Below are positions 1-5,498 of a DNA stretch of 7,886 bases, piece by piece. Under the pieces are notes generated by a model, which saw nothing but the letters and a program-made list of their open reading frames with translations, did no database searches and was not told the origin of the DNA. A program made the position numbers and the translations under genes. The stretch's first letter is position 1. Each line of letters begins with the position of its first letter. Origin of the DNA: Desulfobacterales bacterium (lineage in GTDB: Bacteria > Desulfobacterota > Desulfobacteria > Desulfobacterales > JAFDCJ01); assembly GCA_020345785.1 (NCBI GenBank), contig CP070771.1, positions 1,094,971 to 1,102,856 of the forward strand, in the 5' to 3' direction.

Positions 1-63
1 AGCGACATATTGATGATGTTGGGAAAAACCCAGGACATTAGAAAAATCAAAGCGCTGGTGTAA
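1..63 (+). CDS. 3' end of an unidentified gene (partial)
   Basis: Frame 1 is open from the window edge and reads SDILMMLGKTQDIRKIKALV, then TAA at 61-63 followed at once by a second in-frame TAA. The other two forward frames hit stops within the first 40 bases. A short hydrophobic then basic tail ending in a double stop is typical of a real C-terminus, but 20 codons are too few to assign a family. The next gene lies downstream on the same strand and in the same frame. Confidence 0.4.
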   Translation, partial: SDILMMLGKTQDIRKIKALV

Positions 64-177
64 TAAAACAAAAATACTCCCAACAAGGTGCCTTTTCACA
101 GCTTTACATATCTATGGATTGCAGTCAGATCTTTTCAAATCATTGCCCATGCCCTCTTACTGAGGGGGCATTACAGC

Positions 178-864
178 ATGGCTGGACAATCCGGCCAGGC
201 TCTGGAGGCGGCCTTGCGGACGCTCAGCCCTGAAATTTACGGAAGTATGAATGATCCCAAGCGAATAGAGCTGAAGGGCCTGGAATACATCATGGACAGG
301 CTTCCAAGGGGCATCGAACAATGCAGCCGTTTCGTCATGACGGATGAACTTCTGCAGCCCTTGGATACGAGCGGCTCACCGGCAACGCTTAAGGTTCAAT
401 CCATCTCTATCATGGGCAAGGCAGGTATATTGCCCGGAAAAAAGGGAGACATCATGCTGGCAACAGCCCATGTTCTCGAGGGACCGGCGCACAACTATAT
501 TGTGGACAATGATCTAAGCAGGGAGGATTTTGACGACGACAGCAACATTTATGCGGGTCCAATTGTAACGGTGCTCGGCACCTCTCTACAGAACCGCGAC
601 ATTCTGGATAAATTTCAGACCACAAGCTGGAAAGCAGTCGGTTTGGAGATGGAAGGCGGTCACTACCAGCGTGCAATAAATGCTGCAATTATCAGAGGCC
701 ATATTCCAAAAGACGTCAAAGTCAGGTATGCCTATTACGCCTCGGATAATCCCTTAAAGAGCGTGCAGACGCTGGCGGCCGGCCCGATGGGGCTCGAAGG
801 CATACGTCCGACCTATATGAAAACCAAAGCCATTATCCACAAGATATTAGGGGAACGTCAATGA
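178..864 (+). CDS. Nucleoside phosphorylase-like protein, probably internally deleted or truncated
   Basis: This 228-residue protein has two parts. Residues 1-60 are predicted helical (SGQALEAALRTLSPEIYGSM, then a GIEQCSRFVMT segment). Residues 74-228 read like the second half of a PNP/MTA-SAH nucleosidase fold: a strand plus turn SISIMGKAGILPGKKGD (74-90), the purine/ribose-site motif VGLEMEGG (154-161), and a Ser-Asp at 189-190 where this superfamily keeps its catalytic Asp. The glycine-rich phosphate/ribose loop expected in the first half of the fold is not visible, so catalysis is doubtful. The arrangement recalls a larger uncharacterised family (possibly DUF6909; from memory, unverified). 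I chose ATG 178 because GAGGGGG lies 9 bases upstream. The frame stays open back to a GTG at 88, which has no ribosome site, and that extension (RSFQIIAHALLLRGHY) also looks protein-like, so the true N-terminus may be longer. Confidence 0.7.
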   Translation: MAGQSGQALEAALRTLSPEIYGSMNDPKRIELKGLEYIMDRLPRGIEQCSRFVMTDELLQPLDTSGSPATLKVQSISIMGKAGILPGKKGDIMLATAHVLEGPAHNYIVDNDLSREDFDDDSNIYAGPIVTVLGTSLQNRDILDKFQTTSWKAVGLEMEGGHYQRAINAAIIRGHIPKDVKVRYAYYASDNPLKSVQTLAAGPMGLEGIRPTYMKTKAIIHKILGERQ

Positions 865-954
865 ATCATGATTTTTTATTTCATCTCGTCTTTTGTCTGA
901 ACATCTTGAGGCAGGGTGCGATGGTTCGACCACGTCTTAATAGGATATCGGAGT

Positions 955-976
955 TCTGATTCCACCCGGAATCAGA
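955..976. repeat. Perfect hairpin inverted repeat flanked by direct GATATCG repeats
   Basis: TCTGATTCC (955-963) and GGAATCAGA (968-976) are perfect complements around the four-base loop ACCC. GATATCG occurs just before the stem (944-950) and again across its end (975-981). A T-run begins only about 20 bases downstream, so a classical intrinsic terminator is not well supported. It could be an operator-like site or a small structured element. Confidence 0.5.
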
Positions 977-1204
977 TATCGAGGTTCCTGCCGGCATTTT
1001 TCAATTTTTTTATTTCATATCGGATTGTTACATGCATAAGCCTCAGGTCCTGCCGTCCTCAGCGACTGCTTTAGCGAATTGGCGTTTCCTGGCTGATCAT
1101 CCTTCGAATAAATATTTTATTTAAAATCAGTAGGATACATTCTTGGCCCCTGTTTTGCTTATTTTTTTGAGACCCTGAAACATAAATTTCAACCGCCATC
1201 AAGA

Positions 1205-1209
1205 AAGGA
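1205..1209 (+). promoter_or_regulatory. Ribosome binding site AAGGA
   Basis: AAGGA lies 7 bases before the ATG at 1217. This supports translation of the short 99-codon gene and fixes its start. Confidence 0.65.
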
Positions 1210-1216
1210 CCCGAAC

Positions 1217-1516
1217 ATGAACCCGGTAAGCAGAGATGAAATTTTGAAACAGATGGAAAAGCTTCAACCCGGTGGAAAACTGAAGCTGCGTACAAGCCCG
1301 ACCTTCGGTGAAATGACAGTCATTTTGGAGCTGAACCCGGCCTGGCCGAAAAAAGGCGAAAAGAAATATCTTTTGTGGGTGGGAAAAACCGAGGCCGCCG
1401 CCCGCAAGGACAAACCTTTCAATAAATCCGATAAGGCCAAAAAGCTGGCCAGCTGGGCAGCCGAGCGCTGGCCCCAGTGGCTGCCGGAGGAAATACTCAC
1501 TGAAAAGGCGGCTTAA
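1217..1516 (+). CDS. Small Lys-rich hypothetical protein
   Basis: This 99-residue protein has a well-placed AAGGA site and an ATG start. I do not recognise its family. There is no signal peptide or membrane segment, so it is probably cytoplasmic. It is strongly basic, with Lys-rich runs at about residues 45-49 (KKGEKK) and 65-76 (KPFNKSDKAKKL). Visible elements are an amphipathic N-terminal helix (DEILKQMEKL), a probable beta hairpin (KLKLRTSPTFGEMTVILELNP, about 21-41), a short strand KYLLWVGK, and a C-terminal Trp-rich helix (ASWAAERWPQWLPEEIL, 78-94). The alternation of strands and charged helices reads like a genuine compact folded protein. It stands alone: the gene before it is 350 bases away and the next one is convergent. 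Codon use resembles its neighbours. Function is unknown; nucleic-acid binding is possible from charge alone and is only a guess. Confidence 0.75.
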   Translation: MNPVSRDEILKQMEKLQPGGKLKLRTSPTFGEMTVILELNPAWPKKGEKKYLLWVGKTEAAARKDKPFNKSDKAKKLASWAAERWPQWLPEEILTEKAA

Positions 1517-1672
1517 GCCCCGTATTGGTTCCCGGCACCTTTACGCCGCCCGGCTCAAGACAACCGGCCATCGGAAGGCGCTGAGGCAAGTCGGGGGCGG
1601 AACCAGGCGATGGGTTTTGGAAAATAGGCGGATGAAATCATACGTATTTCGATCTTGCTGAGTTGTTCCTCG

Positions 1673-1735
1673 CCGGATGCTGTCCTCCGGCAACCGCTTC
1701 GCCCGCACCTCCGGGTAGGAAAAGCGGGCATCCGG
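1673..1735. repeat. Nested inverted repeat between convergent genes
   Basis: CCGGATGC (1673-1680) pairs perfectly with GCATCCGG (1728-1735). Directly inside the right arm, AAGCGG (1722-1727) pairs with CCGCTT (1694-1699). Innermost, CCCG (1702-1705) pairs with CGGG (1712-1715). A 13-base bulge (1681-1693) sits on the left side. The structure lies between the 3' ends of the gene at 1217-1516 and the patatin gene, where a bidirectional transcript end would be expected, but there is no T-run on either side. It may act as a 3'-end stabiliser, or be a small dispersed element. Confidence 0.45.
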
Positions 1736-1750
1736 ACCCGACGATGTTGA

Positions 1751-2911
1751 TCACGCTCGGCCGGCAAGATGTTTGATCATCGCATTTTGGGCCGCGTCAA
1801 CCAGGGCTTTTTTTCTGGCCTCCGTCATGTCGAATTCCATGGTGCCGTATTCTTTGGCCGGCAGTCGGCAGATCAAATCGTTGTTGGCGGCGATCAGCTG
1901 CTTGTCGTGGGCTTGCATCATGGTGTTCAATAGCCGCGACACACGCCGCACCGTTCGCAGCTTTTTAATATCTCCCGCGACGCCTGCATCATCATCATCG
2001 TCTTCAAGGGGGGGCGGTGGTGCGCCCTCTACCTTCAGCGTCTCGTCGATGAGCAGGCCCAACACCGCCTTTCTGTCCGGTGCCGCATCGCCCATGACGG
2101 CGCGGACAGACGGTTCATCGGAGGTTAATTTATCAATGGGAAAATTAGAAAGCGCGCCGCCGTCGACAATGGCGTGGCCGGCCAGGCTTACTTCCTTGTG
2201 AACAGTTCTGCCGGAAGGATCAAATGTTCGGTAGGGATCCCACCCCGGCTGCCAGATCACCTCATGCCAGGCAAAAGGGATGCTCATGGACATGCGAACC
2301 GCCCACGACACGGGGCAGTTGGGTGCCGTGCGATGATTCAAAACCAGCATGTCTTGAGAGACCGTATCGGACGCTACCAGGCTGAGGTCCCTGCCGGTGG
2401 CTTCAAAAAACTCCTGCATGGTCATCGCGGCATAGCCTTCTTTGACTTCATCCAGTTTCCGTCGCATCCAATCCAAGAAGGCGTTACCAAGGTAGAGGCC
2501 GCCCCTTTCAACGAAGGAGAATAATACCGGATAGGCTCTTAGCTTTAAAAGTCCCTTTAAGATGAGCTCATCCAATTTCTTTTCGACCCTTTCGGGGACA
2601 AGCGGGATATCGATACTCTTGAAACACTTCATGGTAACACTGTTTTCGATGTCTTCTGCGGTATAATCTTTCGCTTTCGGGCGGTCCATAAAATTTTCAA
2701 ATACAGGCCTTCCTTTTTCATCGATTTCTCCCAGAGCATTTTCCATCATACCGGCCGAGTACCCAGCGGCGATGAGGGTGGCGGTAATCGCACCGGCGGA
2801 GGTGCCGATCAGTCGCCCGGAGGTATGCCCCTTATCCTCCAGGGCCCTCATTGCTCCGACGAACGCCATTCCCTTTGCGCCGCCGCCTTCAAATACCATA
2901 TCAAATTTCAT
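1751..2911 (-). CDS. Patatin-like phospholipase / lipid acyl hydrolase
   Basis: This 386-residue protein carries the full patatin signature: the oxyanion-hole loop GGGAKG (9-14), the nucleophile elbow GTSAG with Ser38, the conserved MSMSIPFAW segment (207-215), and DGGALSNFPID with the catalytic Asp250. Ser and Asp form a catalytic dyad that cleaves acyl esters of phospholipids or related lipids. There is no signal peptide, so it is probably cytoplasmic or peripherally membrane-associated. An inserted low-complexity linker PPPPLEDDDDD (298-308) precedes a basic segment (KKLRTVRRVSRLL, 316-328) and a final helical region. The start is firm: AAGGAGA lies 7 bases before the ATG at 2911. Bacterial patatins serve as secreted effectors, lipid-turnover enzymes or immune effectors. 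No partner gene typical of a defence system (for example a nucleotide cyclase) is next to it, so a stand-alone housekeeping or stress role is the simpler reading. Confidence 0.9.
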   Translation of the reverse strand: MKFDMVFEGGGAKGMAFVGAMRALEDKGHTSGRLIGTSAGAITATLIAAGYSAGMMENALGEIDEKGRPVFENFMDRPKAKDYTAEDIENSVTMKCFKSIDIPLVPERVEKKLDELILKGLLKLRAYPVLFSFVERGGLYLGNAFLDWMRRKLDEVKEGYAAMTMQEFFEATGRDLSLVASDTVSQDMLVLNHRTAPNCPVSWAVRMSMSIPFAWHEVIWQPGWDPYRTFDPSGRTVHKEVSLAGHAIVDGGALSNFPIDKLTSDEPSVRAVMGDAAPDRKAVLGLLIDETLKVEGAPPPPLEDDDDDAGVAGDIKKLRTVRRVSRLLNTMMQAHDKQLIAANNDLICRLPAKEYGTMEFDMTEARKKALVDAAQNAMIKHLAGRA

Positions 2912-2970
2912 GACGCTTCTCCTTTTCGGTTTACGGATTTACGGATCTGTTTACTCGAAATTGACTTCAG

Positions 2971-3016
2971 TTGTTAAAGAGCAAATTACAGCCCTGAATG
3001 AGCTATTTCCCAGGGC
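2971..3016 (-). promoter_or_regulatory. rrn-type boxA preceded by a hairpin (candidate antitermination site)
   Basis: Read on the minus strand, positions 2983-2971 give TGCTCTTTAACAA, a 13-base exact match to the boxA sequence of E. coli rrn leaders, the recognition site of the NusB-S10 antitermination complex. Seven bases before it on the same strand lies a hairpin with stem GCCCTG/CAGGGC (3016-3011 with 2996-2991) and a 14-base loop, the same order as boxB then boxA in rrn leaders. The site is 59 bases upstream of the patatin start. Function is inferred. A competing reading is that TTAACA (2977-2972) acts as a -35 box with a weak TAAACA -10 at 2953-2948, spacing 18. Confidence 0.45.
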
Positions 3017-3229
3017 GGATTAATTACGGCGATGTGTTTCGGATAAGGACTATATGCGAGCGCTTCTGTGATGTTGCAGCAGTGAAAGCCGGCACAGACA
3101 GATTCAGTAGACGTTCAAGTTCAGGGAAGCAGTTGGGTTCATTTGAGCGCGGCTGTGATTCACAAAAAGGCGCTTTGTATGAAGGTTGAAAATGGAATCG
3201 GTGCGAATGTAGCCCTCATGAAGCATGAA

Positions 3230-3259
3230 CCTATTGATTGTCTTTGGTTGCCTATTGAT
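3230..3259. repeat. Direct repeat CCTATTGAT, 21-base period
   Basis: CCTATTGAT occurs at 3230-3238 and 3251-3259. Start-to-start distance is 21 bases, two helical turns, so both copies face the same side of the DNA, as is common for paired binding sites. It is followed by small hairpins GATCG-TTT-CGATC (3257-3269) and ATCGG-CGA-CCGAT. It lies about 130 bases before the candidate operon promoter. Confidence 0.35.
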
Positions 3260-3385
3260 CGTTTCGATCGGCGACCGATTCCAACATGTCTTTACATAAG
3301 ATCTCAAAACAAATTGTCAACGTAATTAATATCATCAGGCGGTGAAAAAAAGCCATTATTCATTTCGAACACCAAAAAAATGAGG

Positions 3386-3415
3386 TTGATCTATAAAAAC
3401 ATTTCTTTGTATGAT
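3386..3415 (+). promoter_or_regulatory. Candidate sigma-70 promoter for the transporter operon
   Basis: TTGATC (3386-3391, 4 of 6 matches to the -35 consensus) and TATGAT (3410-3415, 5 of 6 matches to the -10 consensus) are separated by 18 bases that are AT-rich. Transcription would start near 3422 and give a leader of about 180 bases before the GTG at 3606. Confidence 0.4.
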
Positions 3416-3447
3416 ATACGACCAGTCAGACATCCAATATCCCCTGC

Positions 3448-3478
3448 ACCCATAGATGGCGCCATAAATATCATGGGT
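3448..3478. repeat. Nested palindrome in the operon leader
   Basis: The perfect 10-base palindrome ATGGCGCCAT (3456-3465) sits inside the inverted pair ACCCAT (3448-3453) and ATGGGT (3473-3478). It begins about 25 bases downstream of the expected transcription start, so it could be a repressor operator or a leader hairpin. Confidence 0.45.
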
Positions 3479-3508
3479 TATTTATTCGAACATCGAAGAA
3501 GTGGTCCT

Positions 3509-3587
3509 TAGATTATCTGACGGCCAAAACCGCCCCTCTGGGGCGAAGTCCAACCCCGCCTTGGCGGGGTTTAGGGGCAAGGCTCCT
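3509..3587 (+). repeat. Three-hairpin element, copy A (candidate structured leader RNA)
   Basis: Three consecutive hairpins occur. The first is CGCCCC/GGGGCG with loop TCT (3531-3545). The second is AACCCCGCC/GGCGGGGTT with a two-base loop (3552-3571). The third is AGGGGC/GCTCCT with one G-U pair and loop AAG (3573-3587). The Shine-Dalgarno sequence of the next gene follows six bases later. Positions 3509-3559 match 7810-7860 at 42 of 51 positions, and a G-C pair in stem 1 (3532/3544) is A-T in the other copy. It may be a dispersed genomic repeat or a cis-acting RNA; no known riboswitch class was recognised. Confidence 0.6.
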
Positions 3588-3592
3588 TTACT

Positions 3593-3597
3593 GAGGT
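3593..3597 (+). promoter_or_regulatory. Ribosome binding site GAGGT before a GTG start
   Basis: GAGGT lies 8 bases before the GTG at 3606 and decides this non-ATG start. It follows directly after the third hairpin of the leader, so folding there could affect its access. Confidence 0.55.
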
Positions 3598-3605
3598 AAC
3601 GTCCG

Positions 3606-4382
3606 GTGGGTAGCTTTATCAACTCTTATTTTTTGCGCATCAGTATTTCGCGCAAACTTTTGCTTGGCTACGGCGTTCTTTTGCTGCTTCTCATCGTTAT
3701 TTCCGCTTACTCCCTATTTAATCTGCACTGGCTGAATGCGATCAATAACGGGATCTTAAACTCGGATCTTCCGGTAATCAATGCCACGGAAAAAATGATC
3801 GGCATTATTTTGGATCAGGAGTTTTATGCTCAGCGGTATCGAATTTTACCCAAAAAGGAAAATTTGGCGCGGTTTCGGCAAAGACAGGCTGAATTTAAAC
3901 AGATTGCAGATCAGATCGCAAGCCTGCCGAATGATAGAGATTTGATGATTGACCCGATTGTTCAACTGCGCAGCCGATACAGTGAAATTCTGAGTGAAGG
4001 GTTGCTCTTGCCGAACGGCGCCGGCGCCTGGATTGCAGAAAACTATGAGCAAAAGATTAAAACGCATCAGGAGAATATCATTACCCTCATCAGGGCCATG
4101 GCCACGGATGCCATTCGCGATCAGAAGCAAAAAACCAATATGACGACTTCCATCGGCAATCTGGCATTTAAGGTATCCGCTTCAAAGGGAAGCCAGCAAT
4201 ATATCCAGAAGGATAATCTAAGACTTAAAAAAAGAATCGGCCAATTGCAAAATAAAATTCGGAGTCTGGAAGCATCCAACAATCAATTGAGTAAAACGAT
4301 CGAGATGTTGAGTACCCTTGATTCGCGGCTCGAAGAAAAGCGCAGTAATTTTATAAAAAACGGTTCAGCTGAAGCAAAGTAA
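3606..4382 (+). CDS. Membrane-anchored four-helix-bundle sensor-like protein without output domain
   Basis: This 258-residue protein starts like a chemoreceptor or histidine kinase: a basic N-terminus ISISRKLLLGYG (13-23), then one membrane helix (about 18-40) and a helical region (41-178) resembling the 4HB_MCP/CHASE3-type ligand-binding bundle. In full receptors a second membrane helix, HAMP and an output domain follow. Here there is none: after residue 190 the protein runs into a heptad-rich coiled coil (about 199-246, KDNLRLKKRIGQLQNKIRSL...) and stops. With a single N-terminal anchor the bulk should lie in the periplasm. It starts at GTG with GAGGT upstream and ends 43 bases before the transporter binding protein, so it is probably the first gene of that operon. 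It may bind the substrate, partner DctP, or be a decayed receptor. The family resemblance is fairly clear; the role is unknown. Confidence 0.75.
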   Translation: MGSFINSYFLRISISRKLLLGYGVLLLLLIVISAYSLFNLHWLNAINNGILNSDLPVINATEKMIGIILDQEFYAQRYRILPKKENLARFRQRQAEFKQIADQIASLPNDRDLMIDPIVQLRSRYSEILSEGLLLPNGAGAWIAENYEQKIKTHQENIITLIRAMATDAIRDQKQKTNMTTSIGNLAFKVSASKGSQQYIQKDNLRLKKRIGQLQNKIRSLEASNNQLSKTIEMLSTLDSRLEEKRSNFIKNGSAEAK

Positions 4383-4425
4383 GTTGCTGTCAAAAATCAA
4401 TCAACTCAATCAGAAGGAGGGTGTC

Positions 4426-5424
4426 ATGAAACGGTTATTCTATATCGCCGTATTCGTTTCGGTAGTGGCTGTGTTTTTTTCCCTGCTCTGCTCGGCAGCC
4501 TCGGCGGCGGATGCCATCGTATTGCGTTATGCAACTCAGATGCCCAAAACGCATCACCTGACGGTTGCCGACTATGAGTTCGCCAAAACCGTGGAGGAGA
4601 AGACCGGCGGCAAGGTAAAGATTGAGGTGTACCCGGCCGGCCAGCTATACAAGGGCGTTTCCCTCGTAAAAGCTGTGATGTCGGGAGCCATTGATATGGG
4701 CATCACCTACGGTGGCGCACTCACCGGGCCGCTACCCATGATCGACGTCTTTGACATCCCGTTTTTGTTTTCCGATTACCAGATGATCCAGCAGCTGTGG
4801 GCAGGGAAGGTGGGCGCCCTGATCAAGGACGCCGCCCTCCAGAAAGGAATTGTCATGCTGTCTTTCGGCGCTTACGGTGATAGTTTCTGCATTATCAACA
4901 GCAAGCGTCCGATCAAAAGCCCGCCGGATTTGGACGGGCTGAAGATTCGCTGCAATACGCCGATGGCCGCCGAGTCGGTGAAGGTCCTGGGCGCCTCGCC
5001 CCTGATGATGTCATCATCTGAGGTCTACGCGGCGCTTCAACGGGGCACCGTGGACGGTGCCACCACCGGCCTCGGCACCGTGGTCAGCCGCAAATGGTAT
5101 GAGGTTGCCAAATATGCAACCATTACCTCTTCTTCCTATTCGGTCTGGCCGGTGATGATCAACAAGGGGGCGTGGGAAAAGCTCCCCAAGGAATACCAGG
5201 AGGTCATCCGGCAGGCCGCTCTCGCAAACCAGCAGCGCATCATCGACAATGTCATCGCCAGTGACGAGAAAAACACGGCTGCCATGCAGGAGAAGATGGC
5301 GGTGTATACCCTTTCAGCCGAGGAAAAAGCCCAGTGGCGTCAAAAACTTGAAAAGGTCAGCGACAGTTTTGTGGAGCGCACCGGCAAAGAGGGTGAGCAG
5401 ATCATCGAACTCATCAAGCAATAA
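4426..5424 (+). CDS. dctP: TRAP transporter periplasmic solute-binding protein (DctP family)
   Basis: This 332-residue protein is the normal size for the family. It begins with a Sec signal peptide (basic MKR, hydrophobic 4-22, probable cleavage after ASA at residue 27). The family core follows: YATQMPKTHHLT (35-46), KVKIEVYPAGQL (63-74), IDVFDIPFLFSD (106-117), and GLKIRCNTP (171-179), in which Arg175 matches the Arg that clamps a substrate carboxylate in characterised TRAP receptors. SSSEVYAALQRGTVDGA (196-212) is the hallmark segment. It captures substrate, most likely a carboxylate, in the periplasm for the QM membrane complex; the specific substrate cannot be read from sequence. ATG 4426 is firm: AAGGAGG lies 5 bases upstream. 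An in-frame TTG at 4384 is rejected because it would bury the signal peptide. The symbol denotes family, not proven dicarboxylate use. Confidence 0.92.
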   Translation: MKRLFYIAVFVSVVAVFFSLLCSAASAADAIVLRYATQMPKTHHLTVADYEFAKTVEEKTGGKVKIEVYPAGQLYKGVSLVKAVMSGAIDMGITYGGALTGPLPMIDVFDIPFLFSDYQMIQQLWAGKVGALIKDAALQKGIVMLSFGAYGDSFCIINSKRPIKSPPDLDGLKIRCNTPMAAESVKVLGASPLMMSSSEVYAALQRGTVDGATTGLGTVVSRKWYEVAKYATITSSSYSVWPVMINKGAWEKLPKEYQEVIRQAALANQQRIIDNVIASDEKNTAAMQEKMAVYTLSAEEKAQWRQKLEKVSDSFVERTGKEGEQIIELIKQ

Positions 5425-5447
5425 CGCTTCTTGCCGGCCTGCAGATG

Positions 5448-5479
5448 CCGGACGGACCCCTTGAAAAGGGTCCGCCCGG
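5448..5479 (+). promoter_or_regulatory. Strong hairpin between the dctP- and dctQ-like genes
   Basis: CGGACCC (5453-5459) pairs with GGGTCCG (5468-5474) around an eight-base loop. The stem continues outward across one A-C mismatch as CCGG (5448-5451) with CCGG (5476-5479), about 11 pairs in all, with no T-run after it. An intercistronic stem-loop at this position is described for the Rhodobacter capsulatus dctPQM operon, where it is thought to favour more binding protein than membrane subunits. The same role here is inferred. Confidence 0.65.
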
Positions 5480-5498
5480 AGCAAGTCTTGCATTACCG

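Larger units (their letters stand above)
865..1216. other. Intergenic region, 352 bases, no gene seen
   Basis: No convincing reading frame occurs here on either strand. The region holds the perfect hairpin at 955-976, three occurrences of the word ATATCG near 945, 976 and 1018, a pyrimidine/T-rich stretch at 995-1015, and an AT-rich block at about 1105-1127 that could be part of a promoter for the gene at 1217. I could not place a credible -35/-10 pair. No clear intrinsic terminator follows the gene ending at 864. Confidence 0.5.
2912..3605. other. Divergent intergenic region, about 690 bases
   Basis: This region separates the minus-strand patatin gene from the plus-strand transporter operon and must hold both promoters. 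I see no recognisable coding sequence; short open frames at 2998-3325 on both strands give low-complexity, family-less peptides. From left to right it holds: an 8-base tandem repeat TTTACGGA at 2930-2946, a boxA-like site with an adjacent hairpin at 2971-3016 (minus strand), a CCTATTGAT direct repeat at 3230-3259, a candidate promoter at 3386-3415, a nested palindrome at 3448-3478 and three hairpins at 3531-3587. Confidence 0.6.

Noticed and set aside
1773..2201. Plus-strand open frame with a Ser-rich run opposite the patatin gene
   Set aside because: The Ser run is the antisense of the Asp run in patatin. There is no ribosome site and the patatin gene has all its motifs.
1751..2911. Patatin gene as part of an anti-phage system such as CBASS
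   Set aside because: No cyclase, sensor or other defence gene adjoins it in this window; the flanking genes are a small unknown and a transporter operon.
3104..3307. Short minus-strand frame (67 codons) in the divergent gap
   Set aside because: No ribosome site, no recognisable family and no codon pattern of a gene.
4384..4425. Upstream TTG start for the binding protein
   Set aside because: It would add 14 polar residues before a standard signal peptide; the ATG at 4426 has an ideal AAGGAGG site.
4480..4500. Possible lipobox around Cys22 of the binding protein
   Set aside because: The residues before Cys (SLL) do not fit the lipobox rule, while ASA-type signal peptidase I cleavage follows.
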